DNA of 64,000 nucleotides, taken from Fistularia commersonii (Eukaryota; Chordata; Actinopteri; Syngnathiformes; Fistulariidae). Below are positions 21,183 to 34,360 of this stretch, in pieces. Position 1 is the stretch's first letter, and every line of letters begins with the position of its first letter. The position numbers and the translations under genes were made by a program. The notes under the pieces were generated by a model that worked only from the letters and a program-made list of their open reading frames with translations, did no database searches and was not told where the DNA came from. The DNA lies in NCBI GenBank assembly GCA_037954325.1, contig JBBMNZ010000016.1, forward strand, positions 671,001-735,000. Reading direction: 5' to 3'.

Positions 21183-24100
21183 CTGCGGAGAAACGGAGAG
21201 TGGGGTGAGTCTCGGTCCGGACGGGGGAATGAAGAGCGGGTTAAAGAGAGACAGCAGCTGCACAGAAATATAACCATGTAGACGGTGAGAGGACGGACAG
21301 AAACTGAGTCAGTTTGGATGACTCGGTCTGAGTCAGCTTGATATTCAATGTCCACCTTGCTAGCTCACTACTATAGTCATGAGCGGTAGCAAGCTAACAA
21401 CATTAGCTTCCCTCCGTTCCTCATGGTGGCTCATAAAGGATGAAAGCAGTTGAACAAGCACCATGCAGGTGTGTGTGGGTGTGTTGTCCAAAGCCATCTG
21501 TGTTTAGAAGCAAGTCTTGCTTTTTGTTGTAGAAATGAACAGTTCAAAAAGCCAAACGGATGAAAATACAGCGCAACTCTTGTGCATCGGAAGCTAGCTC
21601 ATTTGAGCTAGCTTAATGCATTTAAGTTTCACAAAGAAAGAATAACCACTTCCAAATCAGAGAATGATACTAAAACGAATATGAGTGTTGGAGGCTAGAG
21701 ATATGTAGACAATGGAGTCAGAGGACTGAAGGTGAAATACTCCCCAGGAGAGAAGAATTGAGTCCTCCCTGAGCAGCGGTAAGACACAGGACACGGGGAT
21801 TCAGGTCGCTGACCACCCAGGTTAATAGCTGACTGCAGCTTCCAGGGTCAGCGTGACCAAAAGATCTGTCTGGTGCTCGTTCACCCTCCAGTTCCCCGAC
21901 ATAGCGCGGTGGGTGTTGGAGGTAAACACGATTCTACCACTACATCCGGTTGTTCCACCCCGCCTCACAGTCACGGTTGTATTTAGACAAACCTGTTGTT
22001 TATTTTGGTCATTTCTAGTTTTGTCTCAGGGGAGATGCATTTTAAAACCTTAAAACTGGCTCTGTGTTCGCATTACTTTGCATACTCCCCAGATACTGGC
22101 TGGTCCTGACTGGCAATGACTCCCACCTGAAACGTCCTCTAATTTCTGTTGAGGACAGTGAGGCAGGTCTAATCTCCTATAATTCCGATGAAGTGCCCAT
22201 TCATGGGCTGTTCTCAGATCCCTGACGTTTATTTTCAGGTGTTGTGTTTACATTTTGAAATTGTGGTTTTCACTCGATTTCTCACTGCAGCTGTATTTTT
22301 ATAACGTGGCCATTGGTCACCCTGTAAAACTTACATTTTTGCATTCAAAGCGCAAGCATGGCCTTGCTGGGCTTCACCTGAAGAGTCTCACTGCAGACAG
22401 AAAGAGAGAAATACAAGAGTACATTTATAACATCTGTGTGTCGTGCTTGGAATAGAAAGACATTGAACATGAAGACACTCCTCTGCAAGCTGTGTAAAAA
22501 GACAACCCGATGATACAAGTACCTGCAGATCTTCATAATTAAACTTTCCGGGAAAGGGCCCGGCAAGTCATTCAGTTTGTTTTCAAACACAATGGTTGAT
22601 CATTAAAAGAAAACAAAACAAGCAAACAAAAAGATTAAAAAGTCAGAGTGATAACTTTAAAACAAATAACACAGAATAAATTGATCCATTTTGTGTTCAA
22701 ACTCCCTCAATGTAGTACTAATATTGGGAAAACCACTCATGCTATTTATACATAGTGTTCTGCATATTCAACTTTTTTTGAGGCTTTTCCACATCCTGCA
22801 GCCTGGAGATCAGCCAGTTCCCTGCAGTTTGTCATGTGAGTATATCTGGCCTGTGCAAAGATGTGTGTTTTCCTACGATATGGGGTGGTAGCTGTACTGA
22901 AGGATCAACAGCTGTTTTCCGGAGGAAACGCTCAATGCATTTATAGACTGAACCTGAAAGTCTTGAGTTTTTTATCTTTGCTTTGTTTTTTTTTTCTAGC
23001 AAGAAATCTGCTGAGTTGGGTTTTAAAGTTATGAGGGTGAAGGTTACCTCTTCATTCGTTTTTTAAATCACCTCTTCAGTTTGACCAAAGCCTTCCAGGT
23101 TGTAGGTTTTAGATAATGACATTTACACTGAGGTTTCGCCTGGTTTGGCCCAAGACAAGTTTAGGAGGGGCGATTTACCCACGGTGGGATTTCACGCAGG
23201 ACTTGGGCATGTATAAATTCAGCTATACGCCAGGTCAAAACAAATCACTTGTGTTGTAAAAAAAAGCGGGGTGACAGGTAGCGCGGTGTTTTCCTGCCAG
23301 GAATGATACTCCAACTTGTCAATGTTTAGAGGAGCTTGTCCATGTCAAGCAAAACACACATGATCCTCTGACAGCAGTATCTGGCATTTGGCCAAGGAGG
23401 ACGATAACGGGTTACACAATTAACTCTTCGGTTTTACAAAAGTGATGTTGCCAGCACCAGACCGAGGAGAAACCGATGTGTCTGGTCTGGCGCAGAGCTG
23501 CCACCTGTAATCTCCTTCAGGTGTGCAAAACCGAGCCTTGCAGCCTGACTTTAAGGAGAAGATGCCTGGCGAACTTTGTTGACCGTAAACATGCTCAAAG
23601 AGATCGGCTGACATGCTGGGGACTAAGGTTCCAGCCCTGTTCACTCAAACATCAATAATTTATATGCATGCAGAAGTCATGCATTTATTAAGACATGAAA
23701 TATTGTCTTGGATGTCTGATCATCCACAAAACACTGACTGGGGTTACAGATTTACAGGCGCACACATCCCAATCTGAAAATTAATCAGGGGACAGCAGCT
23801 GTGATTATAAACTCTCAACTCATATTAAATATTCCTCAAAAACTCATTTCACATTTCGAAGATGTATTTACGCTTCCAATTTCTCCATCCGATACGTGGT
23901 AACCGGTGTTTGTAAACTCTTCAGCGGTGCACGAAACTGGAGAAAATATCCTGCACACTTAACCAGTTTCAAAAAATAAGAAAGTCTCAAAGAGATATGT
24001 AAAATGATCAGATCTGTTCAATCCCATCTCCAGTCGCTGCATGGCAATGTGCTGCATCTTTCCCACCCCTCGGGTAAACCTATCATCAAAATGTTATAAA

Positions 24101-24389
24101 GCACATTTATCCCCCTGAATTAGTGGATTGAATTAAATCAAGTCAAACCCCAGAGACTAATTTTTCCGCATGTTAAGGGAAGCTCCGGTTGCCCCCGGGG
24201 TGTCTTGCTGACAGCAACACGCCCGGCGCTGACTCACCGCCGGCAAGCAAGTCCCGAAGTGCCCGCGGAGGCACAGCGTCGGACTAGAAAAAAAAGTTCA
24301 GTTTGACTTGACTTTATAGTTAAAATTTAAAAAAAAGAAGATTCCTACAATTATAAAGACAATAAAGTGACTAATAATGACTATTATTG
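21183..24389. other. lepr: probable first lepr intron, nothing recognised
   Basis: About 3.2 kb between the leader exon and the CpG-rich block. Both strands were scanned. I see no exon with conserved protein sequence, no tRNA and no clear transposon. Confidence 0.4.
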
Positions 24390-24960
24390 AGACCGGAGTC
24401 ACTTTTCACGTCACCCGCGGTTACCGGCGGTTACTGGCATCGCATCACCTACAGAGGTCCGAATCCGAAGGTTCCCGGCGGGTCGGCGGCGGGTGGGGGC
24501 TGGTGTGAAGGCGGTCGGGAGCACCGAAGACCGAGCGGACATCTGCGGGGGACACCACGGGAGCCGGAGAGAAGTGTTTCCCCGAGGCGGGTCTTCTGTG
24601 GTCCGGGCTCCCCTTCAAGTAAGTTCCCCTCCTTCCAGAATACGCACGGCTCCCTCTGTTTCTCGCTAGCTAACTGAGCTAAAGTTACGGTCACTCTGTT
24701 CCAATTAGGAAAGCAGAAGGAGATGCAGGTTTCCCGGTAAGAACTGTCTGAGCCGTGGAGAAGATCTCACCGTCTGGACATCTAGATTCGTGGAAACACG
24801 AGTAGAACCCGCCTGCAGCTGAATCGCAAGAGGCGGGGAGGGAGGCGGTCTCACACGGCGGCATCCAGCCCACCGAGGCGGAGCTGATTCCGCGGATTTT
24901 CCGGAGTTATCCGTTAAGGCGTGCTGCCTTCAATGACGCCTCGGGAAATCCGTGCAACCA
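24390..24960 (-). promoter_or_regulatory. CpG-rich region, probable lepr promoter and first non-coding exon
   Basis: This block is markedly richer in G+C and CpG than its surroundings. On the minus strand a good donor (CAGACG|GTGAGATC, last exon base 24771) could end a 5' UTR exon that splices to 21182. The plus strand also has a donor-like GTAAGT near 24620, so divergent transcription is possible. No TATA box was identified. Confidence 0.35.
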
Positions 24961-27839
24961 GCTCCGCCTCCTTGGCAAGTTTGCCGTCAAAAACGAGTGC
25001 GGATCACGAGTTAAAATAAACGTTCTTTTATTTTTATTTTTTTTTAAGCCAAAATGACATATTCAGTAAAACAGTGTTCATGTAGCAATGGTGTATTATG
25101 TATATTTAACGTCCGATTCAACCATATTTTTGCATACAATAACATCACCTGCTCATTTCTACTTGTAAATTATGTCCATAGTTCCTGTGTATAATCTACT
25201 AAATATCCACCTCTGTAATATGTTCATAGTACCCCATCTGTCAATTATTGAGACAATATACCTTGTACATACTGTTAATTTATTCATCATATTTGCACCT
25301 GCTGCTTTATTGCACTTCCGGATCAATGCTGAACTGCATTTTGTTGCCTACACTTGTGCATGTGCATTGAAAGAAAAGCCAAATCCATCTAATCGAAAAC
25401 ATCAACTCCTTCATTTGACACTGACACTGGGCTTCAGATTCACATTACTTAATTTGAAGTTTGAGTTAAAAATACATATCAGATTGACCTTTTTTATCCC
25501 TCATTAGATTTCATTGCACCATAAGAAGCAAAATATTAATAAACTCTTATGTTTTGTTTTTGTATACTCCACATTAGACATTGTTGAATACCAAAACATC
25601 AAGCTCAGTGATGCCAGGTGTTTAGTTTCTTAATCTGCATTTTTTTTTTCAATATTTCATATTGTGACATATCATGGAAACAGCAGGATTGTTCCAGTTT
25701 GTTTTTGAGGCTCTTTGTCTCATGTGAAAAAAATGTGTCTGATCTGGACCAACGCCAACCCACCGTCAGGCCCTCACGAAAAAGTGCCAAAATGCATCTC
25801 CATCTGGACCCTTTCTGACCGGCATGCATCTTTTAAAAATGAAATCTAAATATCAGATTGTTGCTGACAACTAACATGAAAATGCCATGTTGCAACATGG
25901 ATGAAAGCTAAAGCTAAGTAAGCTACATCCAGCACAGTCGTGTTCTTACCGCCACCTGTTTACCATGGTAGTCAAACAACGGGGAGTGAATGTGCATCAC
26001 GCTGCACAAGAGAGAGCTCCTAGAAACAAAGCACCCACACATCCCCTTGCAAAGCTAAATAATTCAACAATCTACTCCACTATGAACATACACCAAAACA
26101 AATATAGCTCATTATTACGGTATGATCCGTGCGATCCGTGAGCCGAAATCGGTCTATGATGAATAACCATGAATATGTTTGGCCGGTGATTGATAAAAAC
26201 AAACTTTGGAGTCTGCAGCTGAAGCATTCCTTGGCGCTCATGTTGCTAGTATGCAGAGAAGAGTGCACCAGTATGCCTGTACAGCTGGGATTTTACTGGC
26301 CCTAGCACAAAGAACTCCTGATGGATCAATCTTTACCGTGTCTTCAGTCTGCAGTTTGGATGTATATTTAGATGCTTGTGAGTAAAGATTGTTTGCTTTC
26401 TCAAGGCAACTAGTAATTCAACGCTCATCGTTTGACTCATCTGACTCATCTGTTGTTTTTTTTTGGACTTCAAATGCTTTTTCTTGAGGAATTCCACCCC
26501 AAATACAGGTTTGTTTGTGGATTTATTTTATCCCCTACAGCTCTGTGGTGCTCTAAATGCAAACTGCAAAATATTCTCGAGTCTCTGCAATTATCAGAGG
26601 CCCGGCGTGTCTCCGTGGAGCTGTGATATATGAAACTGCAGCCGCAATCAAACTCTGTGACGTGGAGAGGCTGCGTCACTACCGGTGAAGGGGTGGAGAT
26701 TGATTTGCAAATGAACGTCACAACGTTCATTTTGCCAGCGTCACAACAGAGACGCTTTATTATCACTGCCCACCTGTGCCGAAATTGTCTGCAGCTCAAT
26801 AATGCTCAATGATGCAGATGAGAAGTTTTTTTTGTTTCACGTTCAAAGCATTACGAAAGCATGAGACAAAATATTTCTCTTTCTGTTTTCTCTCACCTGA
26901 AGATGAAATCCTTGGATTTCTCCGCTGGCTTGTACTGAACCCCTGACTCATTATGACTCATTAGATACCCCATGAAGATTGCAAATCATGGGAGTTATCA
27001 TCAACATCGGAAATAATGGTGGTCAGGTGGACTTTAGTTCACGTTAGTAACATTTTAAGGGCTATCTGTTGCCTGTCATTTGCAAGATTAAATTCAGGAT
27101 TTGCACCAAAGCGCAAGATTCACTGACCAGAAAGGTGTAGGAAAACCAAGTGCTGCTTACGCGTTTAAAATGCGAGGATCACATCATTGTTCCCAATGAC
27201 ATCATCCCTGGCCTCAGAGAGTGACATCAACTCTAAGGGATGTGAGCCTCACGTGACAATCCCACCGGCGAGATGTAAAGCAAAGCAACAGGCTGACTCA
27301 GAATTGATCAGGCTGAGTTTGTCAAAAATACACATGCACGCACACACGCACACGCACACCATAGCTGCATCATGGAGAGGGTTCACTCCTAGGTCACATG
27401 TAACCAATTGATTAATTATTGATTAGATTCGCTGCACTGGAAGTAAAGCCCTAAAAAGGTTGGGGTGCGGGGGGGTTCTACACAACAAGAGAATGATGTC
27501 ATTGTGGATGATGTCATCGTAGATGATGTCACCAGAGGGAAGGATGCAGTCCTTTCTTTTAAAAAATACATTCGAATGTGCTGCATCGTGTGTGGGTGTG
27601 TTTGCAGCAACCTATTTCACATGGAGATGAGTTCCTGCCTGAGGATGCGGCGGGACTTAATTTGAATAATATCTTGTGAGTGGTCGCTTTAGTGCTCTCC
27701 CTGTAAAGGGCAGGAAACAGGGTGGAAAATAAATGTTGATAAGAAGACAGTGTTAAGAGAGCACACTCTGGGTCTGCTGACCTTTCACACCATCTACAAT
27801 AATCAGATGAATATATTACTATGCAGGATAGAATTGGCA
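24961..27839. other. intergenic DNA, nothing recognised
   Basis: A/T-rich sequence with only short, unsupported frames. A short CA-rich stretch lies near 27,330-27,360 and a direct repeat of GATGATGTCA near 27,495-27,530. No leprot exon was recognised. Confidence 0.4.
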
Positions 27840-28250
27840 GGCGGCGCAGCGGTCAGTGCATCTGCCTCTCAGCAAGGTCCCTGATTGGTGTTCTTCCTTC
27901 CCCTGTGTCTGCGTGGGGTACCTCCAGGTTCCTCCCACAGCCCAAACACACACAGGAGCTTCATTGGAGACACTGAAATGTCCAGAAGTGTTAATGACAG
28001 GGTGGTGGATTGCAAGTCACCATTCCCTCGATCATATAGAGTCTATATGATTATATGATCGAATGAATGGTGGTATGTGTCTATGTGACGTGAATGAGAG
28101 GGTGAATGGATGCTATAGTTGTCCCTGTGATTGACAGGTCCAGGATGAACCCCGCCTCCTGCCCTATGGCAGCTGGGATACGCTCCAGCGCCCCTAACAC
28201 TCAAATGAGGGTAAACTGGTGGAGATAATGAATAAATGAATGAATGAAGG
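27840..28250 (+). mobile_element. full-length teleost SINE (tRNA head, L2-like tail)
   Basis: The head is GGCGGCGCAGCGGTCAGTGC, followed by GTGTCTGCGTGGGG, TCCTCCCACAGCCCAAACAC and the mobile-unit TGAATGAGAGGGTGAATGG. The tail is CAGCTGGGATACGCTCCAGC followed by GATAATGAATAAATGAATG. This is the reference copy in the window for the family listed elsewhere. Confidence 0.8.
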
Positions 28251-28359
28251 AAATGAGCCCATCCCCCTGTTTTTGTGTAAATTCTCATCAACGAACCTGC
28301 TGCTTCTCATGGGTCACTTGTTAGTCCTGTCCAAAAAAATGCAGACTCTTCCCTGGAAT

Positions 28360-28830
28360 CAGAAACTATTTGTCCCTGAGGGACAATTGGGGCCAGTTAT
28401 TTTGAAGCAGACCAAGGTTGTGTGGTCCAGGCCAGTCCTTGATGGAATGGAAGCAGCAGGTGAAGGAGAAGGTCATCACGTTCTCGATGAAGGTGTAATC
28501 AAGCATGATTAGGATTGTGCTGCTAACCTTAAATGACCTCAGTTTCCTGACGGTTCTGCCACTGGTGACATTTCCTGATGATGTCTTCAGTGTTAGAGGA
28601 GAACCTCGGGAGGTTGTCAAAGACAAGATACAACCTTGAGGTGAGCCAGTGGAGTGGAAGTGGGTGTGAGAGAGGACGTTGTTCACCAGCACCTTCTGGG
28701 ATCTGTTGGTAAGGAAACTGCCGATCCAATGAATGAGCCAGTGGTTGAGGTGGAAACGAGTCAACAGCTTCTCTGCCAGTATGTATGGTTGCAGAGCTGA
28801 GGAGAAGTTTACAAGAAGGATTCTGGCTGT
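28360..28830 (-). mobile_element. L2/Rex-type LINE reverse transcriptase fragment
   Basis: The minus-strand frame contains WIGSFLTNRSQKVLVNNVLS followed by STGSPQGCILS, the conserved RT block ending in SPQGC.LS just upstream of the catalytic YADD region, which is not visible here. The frame decays after this block. Confidence 0.75.
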
Positions 28831-29589
28831 TTTGTAAAAGTCATTCCCACGGCTGGGATCTGTAGCGCAGTGTGCTTGGCGTGCAAAACCACAGCTTGGA
28901 GTTTGGTCTTACGAGCAGCTTTGAGGGCCCGGCGGAGCGCTGGTGTCCTCCGACTCGGACAAACCACTTCTTTTGCATAGATCAAAAGAGCCCTTTCACT
29001 TTTTATTTTTGAATTCAGACCGTCTGATCTTATTACTGCTCTTCCTGTTTATAACGAGGGCTCTTGGGACAATCAAGCACTGTGTTTTCTTGTTTGCGGA
29101 AGGTTCTGGCGCTGGACGTCCACAGCCTTGTTGCCCTTGGCGGCGAGGCGAGCGGCGGACGCCACACCCGAGAGCCGCAGTCGCGACCCCCGGGTCTTGC
29201 CATAACCTCGGATTTTGATTTCCATCAAATATTACTAGGTGGGAGCTAGTGTTGGGTTCGCAGGAGCATGTGTTGGGCTGCATTCCGACTGGTGCCTTTT
29301 CCTGAGCGCGGACGGATCACATGTCTGCTCGAAAGCTTCGTCCACCAAAAAGCGGCCTGACGCTGCATTTGTCATTAGATCTGGACAAGTGTGCCAATAG
29401 CTAAGAAATAAAACAGGCCAGGACAAATGGCAGAAAAAAGCAGCTGACGCATTAATGTCTTTAACGTGTCGGGAGGCAGCGGGGAGTCAAAAACCAATAA
29501 AATAAAAACAAACAGAGAGTTTGTGACGACAGGGCCGGTTATGTGACACCATTGGGCCGGAAAAGCTGTTGTGAGGAGTTGAAGAGGGA

Positions 29590-30175
29590 ATTCATATTTG
29601 GAGGTGTGAATGAATAAGTAAATGGTTGTTTACATCTATCGGAGGTATGAATGAATGAATGAATGTCTCTAGATGATGTGCGAATGACAGGGTGAATGGT
29701 TGTGTCTCCAGATGACATGGGAGTGAATGAGTGAATGTTGTATGTTTTTATATGACGTGAATAGAGGGTGAATGGCTGCATGTCTTCATATGATGCGTGA
29801 AAGAGGGTGAATGGATGTATGTCTCCATATGACATGTGGATGAGAGGGTGAACAGTTGTATGTTTTATATAATGTGTGAAAGAAAGGGTGAATGGTTGCT
29901 TACATCTATAGGAGGTGTGAATGAGAGGGTGAATGGTTGTATGTCTCTATATAATGTGTGAATGAATGTGCGAATGGTTTTATGTCTCAATATAACGTGT
30001 GAATGAGAAGGCGAACAGTTGTATGATAATATGAGATGTGAATGAGAGGGTGAATGGCTGTATGTCTCTGTGAACCCTGTCTCATATCCAATCACAACAG
30101 GGACAAGCTCCAGCAACCCAGCAACCCCAACCGCAGGATAAGCAGCATAGTAAATGACTGAATGACTGAATGAAT
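29590..30175 (+). repeat. SINE-derived minisatellite plus SINE tail
   Basis: About a dozen irregular units of roughly 35-50 bases repeat GTGAATGAGAGGGTGAATGG followed by TTGTATGTCTCTATATGA. This is the internal segment of the SINE family. The array runs into a recognisable SINE tail (AGCTCCAGCAACCCAGCAAC, GATAAGCAGCATAG) at about 30,100-30,175. The SINE head is missing. Confidence 0.8.
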
Positions 30176-30819
30176 GGGCCAAATAACAAAGTGTCAACAG
30201 GAAGCCTACTTCATTAGATTTTGGAGTTTTCATGATAGATAATCAATCCCTAATTGCCCCTCGGGCACAAATTAAGTTTTTTTCTGATCTGATTCTGAAA
30301 CTGAACCCTAAAACATCAAAAGGAGCAGCCAAAAAACAGCCAACGACACTCCTCCTCCTCCTCTTCCTCCTCCTCCTCCTTCTCGGAACAGATACCTCCG
30401 TCTCAATTAACAGTGCCGATTCAAAAAAAAAAATGATGAGACATTGCTGTATTTTTCCAGAGCACATAGAAGCTGCCTCAGTTGCAGGGTTTCACATGAG
30501 ACACCGCTGGCACCTGCCAAAAACTCCAGCCTTGAAGACGCAGACGGAGAAAATGTTGTGGGGAAAGGAAAAAATAAGAGGAGTGAGTCAAAGAGGGCTG
30601 AGCGTAAATCAGCCTATGGCAAATCATATATCCTGAAAAGTCTCTCAGCACTGGGACAGAGGAATGATTTCCCAAACATTCACTGATTCCACTTTCCCTG
30701 GCAATTTCCCATCCCAGCATTCTTTGCGACAACAACAATAATAATAGTACATATGTCAATGGAGGACCTTCCATCAAACCGGTGGACATCCTGTAGAGGG
30801 ACGAGATGGGGAGACTTTT

Positions 30820-30960
30820 ACCCTGTCATTCACTCGTCTGGACAATTGTGTGAACCTCCTGCATGTTTCTGAACTGTGGAAGAACCTGAAGAACCCTGAG
30901 GAACCCCGCGCAGAGAGAACATGGAGGCTCCACAAAGGAGGACCTCTTGCTGCAATGCCC
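30820..30960 (-). mobile_element. SINE fragment
   Basis: GAACCTCCTGCATGTTTCTG, AACCCTGAGGAACCC and AGAGAACATGGAGGCTCCAC are the complement of the SINE 5' half. Confidence 0.65.
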
Positions 30961-31103
30961 AGAAAAGCAATGACACCGTGAACAGCTCTGCCTTCTCTGG
31001 AGCAAAAAGTTGTTTGAAATATTTGAAAAATAAATTTGCCAGCATGTTATCACAGATTTGGAGTTGAGCTGAGTTCTGATGAAATGAATCCACCCAACCC
31101 AAG

Positions 31104-31105
<2 letters not shown>

Positions 31106-31191
<86 letters not shown>

Positions 31192-31283
31192 ACAGAATGT
31201 TTTAGGGGGGAAATCATCCTCTTTCTATCTGGACATGGTTATAATTATTGTCTGGGAAATGAATGCAAGTGATGGAATGGTGG

Positions 31284-31346
<63 letters not shown>

Positions 31347-31474
31347 GCGTCAGTGCACTGGGCAAGAACAGCCTCTCCCCTGCCATCATGTCTAATGTAG
31401 TAAATGAGGGACTTAATGGCTCCTATTTGTGTTTGTGTTGGTCATCTGGTGTAAAGACACAGCAAGCACCGTTC

Positions 31475-31513
<39 letters not shown>

Positions 31514-31910
31514 CATGTTAACTACACACAAACACACACAAGCACCAGGAACCAAGTGATACAATCTGGTGATAAGAAGAGCAGAAACAGATAGAGAGAT
31601 AGAGGGCAAAGTGAAAGTCTGTGTGTTTGTCTGTGTCTACACGAGCAAGAGCGTGTGTGCGCAAGAGTGTGTATGCATGTGTGTTACACACAGGCTGACA
31701 TAAACATGCATCAGCAGCAGTCAGCAGCAGTGTGTGTGTGTGTGTGTGTGTGTGAGATGATGTGATGAAATGACGGAACCATATTGACCGGGTTGCTTGT
31801 TCTCACCACGGCCTGAGATGTCATCATTAAGGCAGGATGGTGTGACCCATAAAACCCACAGCCCGCCCACACACCCACACAAACACACACACACACACAC
31901 ACACACTCAT
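31106..31910. repeat. cluster of five TG/CA arrays
   Basis: TG arrays lie at 31,106-31,190, 31,282-31,345, 31,476-31,513 and 31,730-31,754, and a CA array at 31,871-31,906. They are separated by 75-220 bases of non-repetitive sequence. The cysteine/valine open frames here are translations of the repeat and not genes. Confidence 0.95.
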
Positions 31911-32060
31911 TCCACAGATGTACTCTCCCTTTTTCATTTGCACAGATCCCTTCTCAGTTTCTCCTTTGTTAAAACATGAAATTAAAAAGGGTGTATGTCC
32001 CCAGTTTTCCATCATCCCAGAGGGCAAATCTGGAAAAGATTAGAGGGTTGTGGGGCATAA

Positions 32061-32325
32061 GGGGCGGGCGGGCGGGGGGGGGGGGGGGGGGGGGGTTCAG
32101 AGGGGGCAGAAAGTGCTGAGGTGTCCCATGCCGAGGCCCTGCGTCATCATGGCTCATTATCTAACACGCTGTGAGCCATCAGCTCCCGGCCAGAAGCCCA
32201 GGATGACAGCGGAGGAGCAGAGAGAGGGACCCTTGGCCGCCGAGTCCTGTTATTGTTTTTTTCCGTCCATTCGGTCAAACTGTTGAAAACAGCTTGGGGG
32301 TGGGGTGGGGGTGGGGGGTGGGGGG
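32061..32325 (+). repeat. two G-rich tracts with G-quadruplex potential
   Basis: The first tract (32,061-32,095) is GGGGCGGGCGGGC followed by an uninterrupted run of about 22 G. The second (32,295-32,325) has five or more G-runs of 4-6 separated by single T bases. Confidence 0.85.
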
Positions 32326-32404
32326 TGTCTGTGTCAAAAAACACCCGATGCATCGGTTGGTGGAGGGAATCACCACGGCATGTGTCCAATACAGCTTTGC
32401 CACC

Positions 32405-33060
32405 TGGACGTGCATTCATTCATTACCTCTGGAGCCAAGTGCTGGAGCCTATCCCAGCCAGCAACGGGTGAGGGGCCCATCACAGGGCCACATGCAGAGA
32501 CATTTAAAACAATCATTCAGCCGCTCATTCACATGTCATATGAAGACACAGACAATAACTCATTCATTCACACATCATATAAAGATGTCAAATCATTCCC
32601 TCGCTCATTCACACACCAGACGGGGATACAAGCATTCACTCTCTCATTCATATATTATATTAACATGCAACCATTCACCCTCTCACTCACATGTGGTATA
32701 AAGACACAACCATTCACACTCTCTTTCACTCTGTCTTTCACATGCTGTAGACATGCAACATTCACTCATTCATTCACATGTCATATAGTGATACAATCAT
32801 TCACCCCCCCATTCAATACATCATATAAAGTGAGAACAACCATTCACCCTCTCATTAACATGTCATCTAGCAACATCCAACCATTTACTTGTTCATTCAC
32901 ATATCATATGAGATGCAAACTTTCACCCTCTCATTCACGTGTCGTATAAAGACATACGAACATTCATAAAAATATTCACACGTCATCTAGAGACATGAAA
33001 CCATTCACCCATTCATTCGCATGCTATATAGACATGCAACCATTCACCCTCTCAGCCATG
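32405..33060 (-). repeat. SINE-derived minisatellite with SINE tail
   Basis: The plus strand begins with the complement of a SINE tail (GGAGCCTATCCCAGCCAGCA, CCATCACAGGGCCACATG). About a dozen units of ACCATTCACCCTCTCATTCA plus CATGTCATATAAAGACAT follow. The unit is the same as at 29.6 kb in the opposite orientation. The long frame across it is an artefact. Confidence 0.8.
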
Positions 33061-33694
33061 TTGATGGTGACCTCTGCACTTGAAGGTCAGATCGCAAAAT
33101 GACGTTAGAACACAACACCTAATTTCTGAAGGTATCGATCAGGAGCATTCAGAAACGAGCAGACATCAGTGAAGGAACCAGAGGCCAGAGATCCACCACC
33201 ACCCAGTCAGTCCCTGGAGACTCATCTCTCTTCAAATACGATCAATCATCTGGTGTATCTTCTACATAATGGAGCTGCTCTCTGTCGCACATCCTTGCTC
33301 TTATGGGGGTAAAAAGAAAATCAATTAGAAAAGTAAACCTGAATGGACTGAAAAGAGGTTTGTGCGTCCGAGCGGCAACATGAGTGTGTGTCTCCAGCCT
33401 TCCATTTGTGTGTGTGTGATGGGTAAAAACAAGAGATGGGCAGCTGTGAAGAAGCACTCATCTCTGGCCAACAATTAAAGGTTGAATGTTGTTATTTTTT
33501 TCTTTGAATGTCGCTAACGGGTAAAGGGCAAATGAGCCAAATTGGAGAATTTCACTTCGCGGAAGGCAACGATGCAGATTTTCCGATAAATTGTTTTTAA
33601 GGCTGTTTATGATGTTACGTGTTTCCGAAAACAGGATTGTTCAAACAAACAGAGGATGGACTTTTTACTGACAGATCAGCAGCGCTGAAATATG

Positions 33695-33865
33695 TGGACT
33701 CTATCTCCAGGCAGTAAGAGCGTCCACCTCATGGCCAGAAGGTCCCTGGTTGGATTCCCACAGGATGTTCTCAGGGTTGTCCAGGTTCCTCCCACAGTCC
33801 AAACACATGCAGGAGGTTCACTGGAGACCCTACATTGTACAGATGTGTGAATGAGAGGGCGAAGC
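33695..33865 (+). mobile_element. SINE fragment
   Basis: AAGGTCCCTGGTTGGATTCC carries the B box. TCCTCCCACAGTCCAAACAC and GGTTCACTGGAGACCC follow, ending in one internal unit. Confidence 0.7.
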
Positions 33866-34094
33866 TCTGGTCTACAAATATCTGGACGTGTCAAAGAACC
33901 ATTGCATTTCCCTGTGACCCCGAACACCAACTTAGAAGCGCGTTTTCCCTTTAACGCTCCAACAATTGCATATTTAACTGATTCAGTGTTTCCTGAACAC
34001 AACACATCAGCTGGTATCTCAAAGACACTTCTGTTCCAAATGCCTCACCACGAAGCTATTCTTGGAAATGTTTGTCATATTTCTCGGCGGTTTG

Positions 34095-34360
34095 CGCTTC
34101 TGCCTTCTAGTCAGAAGGTCCCTGGTTGGATTCCCAAAGGTTTCCTCTCCGTGTGTAGTCTCCAACATGCAGGAGGGTGAATGGTTGTGTTTCTAAACCA
34201 GGTGTGAATGAAAGGGTGAATAGTTGCATGTCAACATAAGTGTCCTCGAGAAGAATCCAGGGTGAACCCCACCTATCTCCCAATGGCAGCGGGATAGGCT
34301 CCGCCCACTGCGACCCTACATGCAGATACAGACATTAAATGACTAAACAAATGCTGTATT
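34095..34360 (+). mobile_element. SINE copy
   Basis: AAGGTCCCTGGTTGGATTCC, two internal units (GTGAATGAAAGGGTGAATAG) and the tail CAGCGGGATAGGCTCCGCCC are present. It is internally shortened between the B box and the units. Confidence 0.7.

Noticed and set aside
31106..31594. Long Cys/Val or Thr/His frames at this and all other TG/CA arrays (for example 41,443-41,934, 47,871-48,320, 60,441-61,514)
   Set aside because: They are direct translations of dinucleotide repeats, which lack stops in several frames. No supporting protein similarity.
32305..32949. A 214-codon plus-strand frame
   Set aside because: It translates the SINE-derived minisatellite. The repeated His/Ser/Phe pattern follows the DNA unit and the frame is interrupted in related arrays.
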